Below, piece after piece: positions 1 through 8,869 of a DNA stretch of 64,000 nucleotides. The position numbers and the translations under genes were made by a program. Where the stretch lies: NCBI RefSeq assembly GCF_900104475.1, contig NZ_FNJR01000005.1, positions 1-64,000 on the forward strand, written 5' to 3'. The notes beneath the pieces are model-generated. The model was not told where the DNA came from, ran no database searches, and was given only the letters and a program-made list of their open reading frames with translations. The DNA is from Actinopolyspora xinjiangensis. Lineage in GTDB: Bacteria > Actinomycetota > Actinomycetes > Mycobacteriales > Pseudonocardiaceae. Position 1 is the stretch's first letter. Every line of letters begins with the position of its first letter.

Positions 1-82
1 GCAGACGACTGGGTCGATAGGCCCGACATGTACGCACAGCAATGTGTTCAGTGGACGGGTACTAACCCGCCGAACGACGACA
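1..82 (+). rRNA. rrl: 23S rRNA, 3' end (partial)
   Basis: The first ~80 nt match my recollection of the conserved 3' end of actinobacterial 23S rRNA: a GACGACTGGGTCGATAGGC block followed by the terminal GGACGGGTACTAAC helix. The rest of the gene lies left of the window. The exact 3' end is estimated from the spacing seen in Streptomyces and mycobacterial genes, so it may be a few bases off. Open reading frames crossing this stretch are spurious. Finding 5S rRNA just downstream supports the call. Confidence 0.85.
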
Positions 83-196
83 CCCCCCGCACCCCACAGC
101 AGCACACCCTCGCCACCACTATACGGCTCCCACCCAACCACCACCCCCCATCACCCCAATTGAACACAACCGGCTGGCACACAGCCCCCAACACTT
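83..196 (+). other. 23S-5S internal transcribed spacer
   Basis: About 115 nt of C- and A-rich sequence join the 23S 3' end to the 5S gene. The strand is strongly biased to C and A, with repeated CCACCCC/CACC tracts and very little G. No tRNA cloverleaf is visible. The role is inferred only from position between two rRNA genes; it should be transcribed and removed by processing. Confidence 0.7.
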
Positions 197-317
197 GGGT
201 CGGTGGCCACAGCGGAGGAGACACGCCCGGACCCCATCCCGAACCCGGCAGCTAAGCCCTCCAGCGCCCCAGGTACTGCACCCCCACGGGTGTGGGAGAC
301 ACGGACACCGCCGACCC
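197..317 (+). rRNA. rrf: 5S ribosomal RNA
   Basis: The stretch carries the 5S landmarks in order: a GGGTCGGTGG 5' strand, the CGCCCGGACCCCATCCCGAAC loop region, AGCTAAGCCC, GGTACTGCA and a 3' CCGCCGACCC strand that pairs with the 5' end to form helix I. At ~120 nt the length is normal. The ends were set by terminal pairing, so they may be off by 1-3 nt. It completes a 16S-23S-5S operon whose first part lies outside the window. Confidence 0.9.
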
Positions 318-328
318 AACCCCCCACC

Positions 329-357
329 GGCCCCACCCCCACCCCGGGGGTGGGGCC
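329..357 (+). terminator. rRNA operon terminator hairpin
   Basis: A perfect 12-bp stem (GGCCCCACCCCC with GGGGGTGGGGCC) around a 5-nt ACCCC loop starts about 12 nt after the 5S 3' end. There is no T-tract, which is common for actinobacterial terminators. Position right after 5S makes it the likely terminator or final processing hairpin of the rRNA operon. Confidence 0.75.
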
Positions 358-419
358 GCACTCATACCACCCCCCGGCACCGGAAAAACCGGTTGCCCCC
401 GTGCGCCGGGCTGTCGAGC

Positions 420-1280
420 ATGTTGGTCATGCGCGTCGCCCCCCACGATTCGTTCGCCTCGTTCCGGCGGTTCGCCGAACCGTCCTACTTGACCGACCCT
501 GTTCGCCACACCATTCCGGTGACGGTGTTGGCGGAGGCACGCGAATACGAGGCCGGTACGAGTCCTGTGCTGCTCACCTTGCACGAGGCGGGAACCGTCC
601 TCGGAGCCTACTTCCGCACGCCGCCGTTTCCGGGGGACGTCGGAGCCCTGCCGTGCTCGGGTTCGGCTCTCCCCGAGACGGTGGAGGCGCTGCGTGCACA
701 CGATCCGGAGCCCGGTTCCCTGCGAGGTCCGGCCGAATTCGTGGACCGGATCTCGGCGGAATGGTGTCGTCAGACCGGAGCTAGCCGCGAGCTCAGAACT
801 CGTCAGCGCCTCTACCGACTGGGCACTCTGGACTTCCCGGTAGAGGTGGACGGAGAGGAGCGTGGTTTCTTCGAGTCCGATGTCACCTGGCTGGCGGACT
901 GGCGTGCGGAGTACGCCAGGGACGCCGGAGACGTCGCGATCGGTACCGAACCCTCCGAGCGGAGACTGCGGTCCTTCATGGACAGCGGACGTGTTCCGGT
1001 GCTGTGGTCCGACGGTGTTCGCCCGGTGTCGATGGCCTTCTACACCATCCCGAGGCGCGGGATGTCCAGGATCGGAAACGTCTACACTCCTTCGCGGTTC
1101 CGCCGCAACGGATACGGTGCGGCCGTCACGGCATCGGCCGCGAGGCGGGCCTGGCGGGCGGGAGCGAGCCGGATAGTGCTGTTCGCGGACCTGGCCAATC
1201 CCACGTCGAACTCCGTCTACCTACGCCTGGGCTTCCGCCCGGTGCACGACACGCACGAGATCGCGCTGCACCCGGTGTGA
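420..1280 (+). CDS. GNAT family N-acetyltransferase
   Basis: A 286-residue protein whose C-terminal half looks like a GNAT acetyltransferase, transferring an acyl group from acyl-CoA to an amine; the substrate cannot be told. The acetyl-CoA-binding signature RRNGYG is near residue 228, followed by an amphipathic helix and the NPTSNSVYLRLGF strand-loop-helix typical of the family C-terminus. The N-terminal ~130 residues are a divergent GNAT-like or lid domain. I took ATG 420; ATG 429 in the same frame is equally possible, and no clear ribosome site separates them. Reading frames extending further left run into the 5S gene and are not credible. It stands alone between the rRNA terminator and the amidotransferase gene. 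Confidence 0.75.
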   Translation: MLVMRVAPHDSFASFRRFAEPSYLTDPVRHTIPVTVLAEAREYEAGTSPVLLTLHEAGTVLGAYFRTPPFPGDVGALPCSGSALPETVEALRAHDPEPGSLRGPAEFVDRISAEWCRQTGASRELRTRQRLYRLGTLDFPVEVDGEERGFFESDVTWLADWRAEYARDAGDVAIGTEPSERRLRSFMDSGRVPVLWSDGVRPVSMAFYTIPRRGMSRIGNVYTPSRFRRNGYGAAVTASAARRAWRAGASRIVLFADLANPTSNSVYLRLGFRPVHDTHEIALHPV

Positions 1281-1311
1281 TTCGGACGCCGCTGTTCGTA
1301 TCCTGGCGGGC

Positions 1312-2064
1312 ATGACCGGAGTGCGGATTCTCGTGGTGCAACCGTCCGAACACGCCCCGATCGGCAGGTTGGGTGAATGGCTCTCGGAGCTCGGGGCCGA
1401 ACTCGACGTGCTCGATCCGTGGCGCCACGAGCTGCCGGGGACTCCGGAAGAACACTCCGGCCTCGTGGTGCTCGGTGGGGAGACCAACGCTCGGGCGGAT
1501 CTGGAGCACGCCTGGTTGGCTTCGGCGAGGAAGCTGCTCAGCAGCGCGACCTCCACCGGCATGCCCGTACTGGCGATCGGGCTCGGGGCGCAGCTGTTGG
1601 CCACGGCGACCGGTGGTCGGACCGCTCCCCGCCGTGACGGCCCGGAGGCGGGAACCCTGCTGGTCGCGAAGCGGGACGCGGCGGCCGAGGACGTGCTGGT
1701 CGGCCCGTTGCCGCTGACCCCCGACGTGTTCCAGTTCCACCGGGACGAGATCAGCACCCTGCCGCCTACCGCTCAGCTGTTGGCTGCCTCGCCGATGGGG
1801 GAGAACCAGGCGTTCCGCGTCGGAAGCCGGGCTTACGGCTTCCAGTTCCACATCGAGACCACGCCCGAGATCGTCCGCGGGCTGGCCGAGCGTGATCCGG
1901 AGCTCGCCCGGAGCGCGCGTGCCGGGCAGTTCGATCCCGAACACCTCCGCGAGTTCCACGACGACCTCGCCGAGACCTGGCAGCCGGTGGCGCGACGGTT
2001 CTTCGAGCTCGCCGCGACTCCGCCCCAGGAAAGAACCACCACCAGGTCCCTTCCGCTGGCCTGA
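1312..2064 (+). CDS. Class-I glutamine amidotransferase-like protein lacking the catalytic cysteine
   Basis: A 250-residue protein with the class-I glutamine amidotransferase fold. Active members use a Cys-His-Glu triad to release ammonia from glutamine. Here the nucleophile-elbow motif, normally GxCLGxQ, reads AIGLGAQLLA, with glycine at about residue 90 where cysteine belongs. The second half of the triad remains as FQFHIET (His180, Glu182). The protein should therefore be unable to hydrolyse glutamine by the usual route and may be a binding or regulatory relative. It lies about 105 nt upstream of the likely glnE start on the same strand, so a link to nitrogen sensing is plausible but inferred. 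Confidence 0.8.
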   Translation: MTGVRILVVQPSEHAPIGRLGEWLSELGAELDVLDPWRHELPGTPEEHSGLVVLGGETNARADLEHAWLASARKLLSSATSTGMPVLAIGLGAQLLATATGGRTAPRRDGPEAGTLLVAKRDAAAEDVLVGPLPLTPDVFQFHRDEISTLPPTAQLLAASPMGENQAFRVGSRAYGFQFHIETTPEIVRGLAERDPELARSARAGQFDPEHLREFHDDLAETWQPVARRFFELAATPPQERTTTRSLPLA

Positions 2065-2168
2065 TTCCGGTGGGGGCGCTGCCGGGAGGGGATCAACTGT
2101 CCCGTTCGTTAAAGGAGAAACCCCACGGCCGGATCCCCACGACCGCTGCTTCGGATTACGGTACGGGC

Positions 2169-5100
2169 ATGGCCCAAGCCAACTGGCAGCGCTCAGGGGC
2201 GGTGCCGTCCCCGGCGCGGTACGGATTCAGCGACGTCGAGCGAGCGGAGAACCAGCTCCGCGCGGCCGGTTGGTGGGGGGACAGCGGTCCGCTGCCGGAG
2301 GCGGAGGCCGTGCTGGAAACCCTCTCCCGCACGCCCGACCCGGATCTGGCGCTGCACTCGGTGGACAGGTTGCGGGAGTCGTTGGGACGGCAGTGGGGTG
2401 AGCTCGTCGAGCGGCTCACCTCCGAAGCCGGGCTGCGCGCCAGACTGCTGGCCGTGCTCGGCTATTCGAGCGCGTTGGCGGACCACCTGGTCGCGCACCC
2501 CGACGACTGGCGTCGGCTGGGCGGTGAGGACGTCCGGTGGCGTGGTGTCGACGAGTTCAGCGCCGAGCTGCTGTACAGCGTCGGGGCCGTGGACAGCCCC
2601 TCCCCCGAAGGAGGAGTTCCGGAACGGCCGCTGGCCACGGTGGACAGTACCGCCGCGGTCGCTCCGCTGCGGGCGGCCTATCGTGGTCTGCTGCTGGAGA
2701 TCGCCGCCGTCGACCTGGCGGGTGTGGTCGATCCGAATCTCACCGCTCCCTCCTACGAGGAGGTCACGGGGTGGCTCTCCGACGCGGCTGTCGCGGCGTT
2801 GCGCGCGGCGTGGGCCGTGGCCGCCTCCGAACTCTCCGGGCAGCACACGCCCCGGCTGTCGGTGATCGCTATGGGCAAGTGCGGTGGACGGGAGCTGAAC
2901 TACGTCAGCGACGTCGACGTCGTCTTCGTGGCCGACGCGGAGGAGGACGTCGCTCCGGCGACCCGGCTGGCCAGCACGCTCATGCGCGTCGCGGGGGCGG
3001 CCTTCTTCGACGTGGACGCGGCACTGCGGCCGGAGGGCAAGGCCGGTGCGCTGGTACGCACCCTGGACGGGCACCTGAGCTACTACCGCCGCTGGGCCCG
3101 CACCTGGGAGTTCCAGGCGCTGCTCAAGGCGCGTCCGGTGGCCGGTGACGTGGAACTCGGCGAGCGCTACTCGGAGGCGCTGCGGCCGCTGGTCTGGACC
3201 GCGGCCGAGCGGGAGGACTTCGTCGCCGACGTCCGTTCCATGCGGCAACGCGTGGAGCACCACGTCCCCACCGAACAGGCCGACCGTGAACTCAAACTCG
3301 GCAGGGGCGGGTTGCGCGACGTCGAGTTCGCCGTGCAGCTGCTGCAACTGGTGCACGGCAGGGGCGACGAGAACATTCGGTCGCGCTGCACGATGGAGGC
3401 GCTCCGGGCGCTGGGGGAACGGGGGTACGTGGCCCGCAGCGACTCCGGTGGCATGGCCGACTCCTACGCTTTCCTGCGGCGGGTGGAGCACCGGCTGCAG
3501 TTGCGCAGGTTGCGTCGCACGCACCTGTTCCCTTCCTCGACCGAGCGCACCACGTTGCACCGCCTCGCCCGTTCCCTCGGGTTGCGTTCGCAGGGCAGCC
3601 AGGAGGCCGCCGACGTGCTGCTCGGTGAGTACCGCAAGCACAGCAACCGGGTGCGCAGGCTGCACGAGAAGCTCTTCTACCGCCCGCTGCTGGAGTCCGT
3701 CGCCAAGGTTCCCACCGAGGCGTTGCGGTTGACGACAGGTGCCGCCGTCGATCGGCTGGCCGCGCTGGGCTACACCTCCCCGGAGGGCGCGCTGCGCCAC
3801 ATCGCCGCGTTGACCTCGGGGATGACCCGCCGTGCCAGTATCCAGGGCACTCTGTTGCCGGTGCTGCTGGACCTGCTGGGGCGCACACCCGATCCGGACG
3901 GTGGGTTGCTGGCCTACCGCAACGTCTCCGAGGCGTTGGCCGACACACCCTGGTACCTGCGGTTGCTCCGGGACGAGGCCGTGGTGGCCGAACGACTTGC
4001 CTTCCTGCTGGGGACCTCCAAATTGGTCCCGGAACTGCTGGTGCGTGCTCCCGAGGTGCTGCGGTTGTTGGCCGACACCTCCGAGCTGTCGGGGCGGGAC
4101 CCGGACGAGGTGGCGGGTTCGCTGTGCAGCGCGGTCTCGCGACACGTCGATCCGGAGCGGGCCGCTTCGGCGGCACGTTCGCTTCGGCGGCACGAACTGC
4201 TGCGGGTGGCGGCGGGGGATCTGCTCGGTGTGCTCCCGCCGCACGATGTGTTCGCCGCGCTTTCCAGCGTGTGGGTGGCGGTGTTGCAGGCCACGCTGGA
4301 CGCCGCCATCCGTGACGTGGCGGCCAGGTCGGAGTGGTCCGGTCCGAACGGGGTGGTCAGCGGTGCTGAGCTGCCTGCCCGGATAGCGGTGATCGGAATG
4401 GGAAGGCTGGGCGGTGCCGAGCTCGGCTACGGCTCCGACGCCGACGTGATGTTCGTGTGCGAACCCGAGGGGGGAGTGCGGGACAGCACGGCCGTGCGGT
4501 TCGCGACGGCGGTGGTCGAGCAGGTGCGCAGGGTACTGGGCAAACCCAGCCAGGACCCGCCGCTGGAGGTGGACACCGACCTCCGGCCGGAAGGCAGGTC
4601 GGGACCGTTGGTCCGCACCCTGGACTCCTATCTGAACTACTACCAGCGCTGGGCGCAGGTCTGGGAGGCCCAGGCCCTGCTGCGCGCGCGCCCGGTGGCC
4701 GGCGACGCGGAGTTGGGGGAGCGGTTCCGCGCCGCTGTCGATCCGATCCGTTACCCCCGGGGAGGGCTGGATCTCACCAAGGTGCGGGAGATCCGGCGCG
4801 TCAAGGCCCGAGTCGACGCCGAACGGTTGCCGCGCGGTGCCGATCCGACGACCCACACCAAGCTGGGACGCGGTGGACTGGCCGACGTGGAGTGGACGCT
4901 GCAGTTGTTGCAGCTGCGTTTCGCCGACGAGTTCCCCGAACTGCGCACCACCTCGACCGTGGCCGGGCTGCACGCCTCGATCCGGGCCGGGCTGCTCTCC
5001 GAGGAGGACGCCACGACCTTGGAGAACGCGTGGACGCTGGCCATGCGGGCCCGCAACGCCGTGATGCTGGTGCGTGGCAAGGGGAGCGACCAGCTTCCGA

Positions 5101-5249
5101 AACACTCCCGGGAGCTCAACGCCGTGGCGGCGGCGCTGGGGTATCCGGCGGGTTCGGACGCCGGGCAGGTGCTCGACGACTACCTGCGCGCCACCAGGCG
5201 TGCCAGAGCCGTGGTAGAACGGGTCTTCTACGAGGACTCACCGCGTTGA
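2169..5249 (+). CDS. glnE: Bifunctional glutamine synthetase adenylyltransferase/deadenylylase
   Basis: GlnE attaches AMP to, and removes it from, a tyrosine of glutamine synthetase, setting its activity to nitrogen status. The protein (1026 residues from ATG 2169) has the expected two nucleotidyltransferase domains. The N-terminal deadenylylase carries GGRELNYVSDVDVVF near residue 247, and the C-terminal adenylyltransferase carries GGAELGYGSDADVMF near residue 757. Both are followed by RPEGRSG/RPEGKAG and KLGRGGLRDVE/KLGRGGLADVE motifs. An in-frame start 99 nt upstream would add a tail with no family counterpart, so MAQANWQRSG is preferred. Its target glnA is encoded 1.4 kb downstream on the opposite strand. 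Confidence 0.96.
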   Translation: MAQANWQRSGAVPSPARYGFSDVERAENQLRAAGWWGDSGPLPEAEAVLETLSRTPDPDLALHSVDRLRESLGRQWGELVERLTSEAGLRARLLAVLGYSSALADHLVAHPDDWRRLGGEDVRWRGVDEFSAELLYSVGAVDSPSPEGGVPERPLATVDSTAAVAPLRAAYRGLLLEIAAVDLAGVVDPNLTAPSYEEVTGWLSDAAVAALRAAWAVAASELSGQHTPRLSVIAMGKCGGRELNYVSDVDVVFVADAEEDVAPATRLASTLMRVAGAAFFDVDAALRPEGKAGALVRTLDGHLSYYRRWARTWEFQALLKARPVAGDVELGERYSEALRPLVWTAAEREDFVADVRSMRQRVEHHVPTEQADRELKLGRGGLRDVEFAVQLLQLVHGRGDENIRSRCTMEALRALGERGYVARSDSGGMADSYAFLRRVEHRLQLRRLRRTHLFPSSTERTTLHRLARSLGLRSQGSQEAADVLLGEYRKHSNRVRRLHEKLFYRPLLESVAKVPTEALRLTTGAAVDRLAALGYTSPEGALRHIAALTSGMTRRASIQGTLLPVLLDLLGRTPDPDGGLLAYRNVSEALADTPWYLRLLRDEAVVAERLAFLLGTSKLVPELLVRAPEVLRLLADTSELSGRDPDEVAGSLCSAVSRHVDPERAASAARSLRRHELLRVAAGDLLGVLPPHDVFAALSSVWVAVLQATLDAAIRDVAARSEWSGPNGVVSGAELPARIAVIGMGRLGGAELGYGSDADVMFVCEPEGGVRDSTAVRFATAVVEQVRRVLGKPSQDPPLEVDTDLRPEGRSGPLVRTLDSYLNYYQRWAQVWEAQALLRARPVAGDAELGERFRAAVDPIRYPRGGLDLTKVREIRRVKARVDAERLPRGADPTTHTKLGRGGLADVEWTLQLLQLRFADEFPELRTTSTVAGLHASIRAGLLSEEDATTLENAWTLAMRARNAVMLVRGKGSDQLPKHSRELNAVAAALGYPAGSDAGQVLDDYLRATRRARAVVERVFYEDSPR

Positions 5250-5376
5250 TCGGGACTTTCCCGGAGTTCGATTGGCGGATCCCGGTGCCGACAAGACCGG
5301 GACGCTCGGGACACGCTTCGACCGGACTGCTCCGAACGTAGGAATAAGAGCCCGAGAAGACGTCGTTGTATCGATT

Positions 5377-6312
5377 ATGAAGGCTATCGCGCTCACCGAA
5401 TTCGGCGAACCCGACGTTCTTTCGTATCAGGAACTGGACGATCCGCTGGTCGGCCCCGACCGAGTGCTCGTCGAGACGAGGGCAGCGGGGGTGAACCCGG
5501 TGGACTGGAAGATCCGCCGCGGTTACCTGCGCGGGCTCTTCCCGCACCACACCCCGTTGATCTCCGGCTGGGACCTGGCCGGAGTGGTGCGGGCCGTCGG
5601 CCCCGCCGTCACCGAGTACAAGCCAGGTGACGAGGTCGTGGGGTACGTGCGCGAGGACCACGTGCAGTACGGCACCTACGCGGAACTCGTGGCCGCCCCG
5701 GAGCGCACGCTGGCGCACAAGCCGCGCTCGGTGGACTTCGCGCAGGCCGCCGGGCTCCCGTTGGCGGGATTGACCGCGTTGCAGATGCTGCGTGCGGTGG
5801 ACACCGGTTCCGGTGATTCCGTGCTGGTGCACGCCGCGGCTGGTGGAGTGGGGCATCTGGCGGTGCAGATCGCGTTCGCGCTGGGAGCCTCGCGCGTCAT
5901 CGGTACGGCCTCGGAACGCAACCACGAGTTCCTGCGGCAGCTGGGCGCGGAGCCGGTCACCTACGGTGCGGGCCTGCCCGAACGCGTCGCGGAACTCGTC
6001 GGTGGGGACGGCAAGCTCGACACCGCCGTGGACATGGCGGGGGGAACCGCGCTGCGCGAGACTCCGGGGATTCTGCGGGACAGCACGCGGCACGCCTCGG
6101 TGGAGGATCCCGAGACAGTGCTGCAGCAGGGCGGGCACTACGTGTTCGTCCGCCCGGACACCGCCGACCTGACCTGGCTGGGCCAGCTGATCGATCGTGG
6201 TGAGCTGCGTGTCGAGGTGCAGCGCACGTTCCCGCTGCGGGAGGCGGCCCAGGCTCACGAACTGCTGGAGCAGGGTCACGTGCGGGGTAAGTTGGCGCTC
6301 ACCGTCGAGTGA
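5377..6312 (+). CDS. NADP-dependent zinc-type alcohol dehydrogenase / quinone oxidoreductase family
   Basis: A 311-residue medium-chain dehydrogenase/reductase. The start is an ATG giving MKAIALTEFGEP, the usual beginning of this family; upstream in-frame sequence is not conserved-looking. The N-terminal GroES-like domain contains GVNPVDWKIRRGYL and GWDLAGVVRAVG, and the nucleotide-binding fold has HAAAGGVGHLAVQIA near residue 155. The catalytic-zinc cysteine is absent, which points to the quinone-oxidoreductase branch, usually zinc-free and NADPH-linked. Substrate unknown. It begins 127 nt after glnE on the same strand and may be co-transcribed; it is convergent with glnA. Confidence 0.85.
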   Translation: MKAIALTEFGEPDVLSYQELDDPLVGPDRVLVETRAAGVNPVDWKIRRGYLRGLFPHHTPLISGWDLAGVVRAVGPAVTEYKPGDEVVGYVREDHVQYGTYAELVAAPERTLAHKPRSVDFAQAAGLPLAGLTALQMLRAVDTGSGDSVLVHAAAGGVGHLAVQIAFALGASRVIGTASERNHEFLRQLGAEPVTYGAGLPERVAELVGGDGKLDTAVDMAGGTALRETPGILRDSTRHASVEDPETVLQQGGHYVFVRPDTADLTWLGQLIDRGELRVEVQRTFPLREAAQAHELLEQGHVRGKLALTVE

Positions 6313-6580
6313 TCCGCCCACGAACGCGCCGATAGCGGTCCGGGGAGGTCGGTGTTCCGGCCGCGGAAACCGATCGTCCCCGCCGCTCCGCGTGGTTCCG
6401 GCAGGGCCTGGTGGCACGGCGGTGCGGGTCGGCTCTCCACCGGTGCGTCGTCGCCGAACGTCCGAGGGCGCCGTGCACCACGATCGTCCCCGCCTCCGGT
6501 GCCCACCGGCGTCATCCGGTACCCGACCGTCTTCGGCCTCTGACGATCTCCGGTGAGGTTCGGGCGGGAGTTCGAACGAA
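6313..6580. other. Convergent intergenic stretch between dehydrogenase gene and glnA
   Basis: Sequence between two convergent genes. I see no convincing gene in it: the open frames lack ribosome sites and family resemblance. It contains several short inverted CCGGTG/CACCGG runs but no clear regulator site. The glnA-side hairpin is listed separately. Confidence 0.6.
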
Positions 6581-6607
6581 ACGGGCCCCGCCGACGGCGG
6601 GGCCCGT
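6581..6607 (-). terminator. glnA terminator hairpin
   Basis: A perfect 12-bp stem, ACGGGCCCCGCC paired with GGCGGGGCCCGT, closes a 3-nt GAC loop 24 nt after the glnA stop codon. It has no T-tract. Being perfectly symmetric it could also stop transcripts arriving from the dehydrogenase gene on the other strand. Confidence 0.8.
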
Positions 6608-6631
6608 AGCGCCATGTGCTCGAACCGTCGA

Positions 6632-8056
6632 TCACACGTCGAAGTAGAGCGCGAACTCGTGCGGGTGCGGGCGCAGCCGGATCGGGTCGATCTCGTTCTC
6701 GCGCTTGAGCGAGATGAAGTTCTCCAGCAGGTCCTCGGTGAACACGCCGCCCTCCAGCAGGTACTCGTGGTCGGACTCGAGGTTGTCGACCGCCTCGCTG
6801 AGGCTGGAGGGAACCTGCGGCACGCTCTTGGCCTCTTCCGGCGGCAGCTCGTAGAGGTCCTTGTCGATCGGGTCCGCGGGCTCGATCTTGTTGCGGATGC
6901 CGTCCAGCCCCGCCATCAGCATCGAGGCGAAGCCGAGGTAGGGGTTGCCGGACGGGTCCGGGCAGCGGAACTCGACCCGCTTGGCCTTCGGGTTGGTGCC
7001 GGTGATCGGGATGCGCATGCACGCCGAACGGTTCCGCTGCGAGTAGACCAGGTTCACCGGCGCCTCGAAGCCGGGCACCAGGCGGTGGTAGGAGTTCACC
7101 GTCGGGTTGGTCAGCGCCAGCAGGCTCGGGGCGTGGTGCAGGATGCCGCCGATGTAGTAGCGCGCCGTGTCCGACAGTCCCGCGTAGCCGGACTCGTCGT
7201 GGAACAGCGGCGAGCCCCCCTGCCACAGCGACATGTGGCAGTGCATGCCGGACCCGTTGTCGCCGAACAGCGGTTTCGGCATGAAGGTCACGGTCTTGCC
7301 GTGGCGCCACGCGGTGTTTTTGATGATGTACTTGAACAGCTGCAGGTCGTCGGCGGCGTGCAGCATCGTGTTGAACTTGTAGTTGATCTCGGCCTGGCCG
7401 CCGGTGCCGACCTCGTGGTGGGCCCGCTCCACCTCGAACCCGGCCTTGGCGAGCTCGGTGGTCATCTCGTTGCGCAGGTCGGCGAAGTGGTCGTACGGCG
7501 AGACGGGGAAGTAGCCGCCCTTGTAGCGGGTCTTGTAACCCAGGTTCCCGCCGTCCTCGGCGCGGCCGGTGTTCCACCAGCCCTCGATCGAGTCGACCTC
7601 GTGGAACGAGGAGTTCGCGTCCTCGGAGTAGCGCACCGAGTCGAAGATGTAGAACTCCGCCTCGGAGGCGAAGAAGGCGGTGTCGGCGATGCCGGACTCG
7701 CTCAGGTACTGCTCCGCCTTGCGGGCGATGTTGCGCGGGTCGCGGCTGTAGGGCTCCAACGTGAACGGGTCGTGCACGAAGAAGTTGAGGATCAGCGTCT
7801 TCTCGATCCGGAACGGGTCGATACGGGCCGTGTACGGGTCGGGCAGCAGCAGCATGTCCGACTCGTGGATCGACTGAAAACCACGCACCGAAGAACCATC
7901 GAAGGCCAGCCCTTCGGTGAAGGTGTCGTGGTCGAACGCCGAAGCGGGGACGGTGAAGTGCTGCATGACGCCCGGCAGGTCGCAGAACCGAACATCGACG
8001 AACTTCACGCCCTCGTCGGAGATGAAGCGTAGGACCTCGTCTGGATTCTTGAACAC
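6632..8056 (-). CDS. glnA: Type I glutamine synthetase
   Basis: GlnA makes glutamine from glutamate, ammonia and ATP as a cytosolic dodecamer. The start is GTG 8056 ([12 protein letters not shown]), which gives 474 residues, the normal family length. AAGGAG lies 9 nt upstream, and frames reaching further upstream run through the promoter. Family signatures are [11 protein letters not shown] near the start, the GSSVRGFQ metal/ATP site, [11 protein letters not shown], and [10 protein letters not shown] near the active site. [12 protein letters not shown] holds the tyrosine (about residue 402) that GlnE adenylylates, so this is the GSI-beta type under GlnE control. It is divergent from the RDD gene, with a candidate GlnR site between. 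Confidence 0.97.
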   Translation of the reverse strand: MFKNPDEVLRFISDEGVKFVDVRFCDLPGVMQHFTVPASAFDHDTFTEGLAFDGSSVRGFQSIHESDMLLLPDPYTARIDPFRIEKTLILNFFVHDPFTLEPYSRDPRNIARKAEQYLSESGIADTAFFASEAEFYIFDSVRYSEDANSSFHEVDSIEGWWNTGRAEDGGNLGYKTRYKGGYFPVSPYDHFADLRNEMTTELAKAGFEVERAHHEVGTGGQAEINYKFNTMLHAADDLQLFKYIIKNTAWRHGKTVTFMPKPLFGDNGSGMHCHMSLWQGGSPLFHDESGYAGLSDTARYYIGGILHHAPSLLALTNPTVNSYHRLVPGFEAPVNLVYSQRNRSACMRIPITGTNPKAKRVEFRCPDPSGNPYLGFASMLMAGLDGIRNKIEPADPIDKDLYELPPEEAKSVPQVPSSLSEAVDNLESDHEYLLEGGVFTEDLLENFISLKRENEIDPIRLRPHPHEFALYFDV

Positions 8057-8161
8057 CCTCGATGGCTCCTTCACGCGTTGGTACCGCTCACCGGGGCAGT
8101 TCCGCGCCGCCGGCTCGGGAACGACATTAGGGTCGGGGTGTTGCCCGGTCGTCACTCGCGT

Positions 8162-8193
8162 GTTTCGCCGACGTTAACGAAACAGTTCGTTTC
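8162..8193 (-). promoter_or_regulatory. Candidate GlnR binding site upstream of glnA
   Basis: About 106-137 nt upstream of the glnA start, on the glnA strand, lies TTAAC-6 nt-GAAAC. This fits the actinobacterial GlnR consensus gTnAC-n6-GaAAC except at its first base. Another GAAAC lies 11 nt before it. The stretch is AT-richer than its surroundings and sits in the divergent region between glnA and the RDD gene. The assignment rests on consensus matching by eye and known GlnR control of glnA in relatives. Confidence 0.5.
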
Positions 8194-8262
8194 ATTTTCG
8201 ATGCCGAACCGGGTGTGGCCGGGCCTCGTCGGCCGCGTCCGAACGCCCCGTATGCTGGTCAT

Positions 8263-8718
8263 GTGGGTAGAATACTCGGTTCCTGGCTCTCCGGCCCCGC
8301 TGCCGTGCGGGAGTCGGGAGAACCGGAGCAACGCTGGCGCGGCGAACGTCTCGGGCTGCCCGAACAGGGGTCCGGGGCCGTAGCGCCCACCGGGCGGCGC
8401 GCGCTGGGATTTCTGGTCGACATCGTGCTCGCGGCGCTGGTGGCCGGGCTCTTCACCGCACCGGAGCTCCCCGGTAACTGGAGTCTGCTGTCGTGGACGC
8501 TGATCACGGTGCTGCCCGTCGCGTTCTTCGGGTTCACACCCGGAATGGCCGTGGCGCGAGTCTGGGTGGCCCGGGTGGACGGCACCCCCGCCGTGGGGCT
8601 GCCCCGTGCGCTGCTTCGCTGCGTGCTGACGGCGGTGATCGTACCGGCGGTGTTGTGGAACATGGACGGTCGCTCGTGGCACGATCGACTCAGCGGCACC
8701 GTGGTGCTGCGCCGTTGA
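8263..8718 (+). CDS. RDD family membrane protein
   Basis: A small integral membrane protein, 151 residues from GTG 8263 (VGRILGSWLSGPAAVRESG). The RDD domain starts at GRRALGFLVDIVLAALV, the R..D pair naming the family, and has about three membrane segments around residues 50-70, 75-95 and 115-135. The NMDGRSWHDRLSGTVV tail is a characteristic RDD ending. Function is not established. An equivalent gene stands next to glnA in M. tuberculosis, so the adjacency is conserved. It is divergent from glnA and convergent with the DUF4191 gene. Confidence 0.85.
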   Translation: MGRILGSWLSGPAAVRESGEPEQRWRGERLGLPEQGSGAVAPTGRRALGFLVDIVLAALVAGLFTAPELPGNWSLLSWTLITVLPVAFFGFTPGMAVARVWVARVDGTPAVGLPRALLRCVLTAVIVPAVLWNMDGRSWHDRLSGTVVLRR

Positions 8719-8869
8719 CCAGCCGTTGACCAGGGGCGATGCCGCCCTCGGTGGCTACAGTGCCCGCTGGTGACACGATGGTGAACCGCTTCACTCATTC
8801 GGGGGAAGCGAGTGATCCGCTCGTCATCGAGCGGAAAGCGCGGCACGCGCCGCGCTCTGCCGTGCTCCG

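Noticed and set aside
28-361. Several short open frames in the first 360 nt
   Set aside because: They overlap 23S and 5S rRNA and their terminator.
2193-5105. 970-codon open frame antisense to glnE
   Set aside because: It mirrors glnE codon periodicity in GC-rich DNA, has no ribosome site or family features, and lies wholly inside a certain gene.
6614-8032. 472-codon open frame antisense to glnA
   Set aside because: A shadow of glnA; composition is the complement of a highly conserved enzyme and it has no independent motifs.
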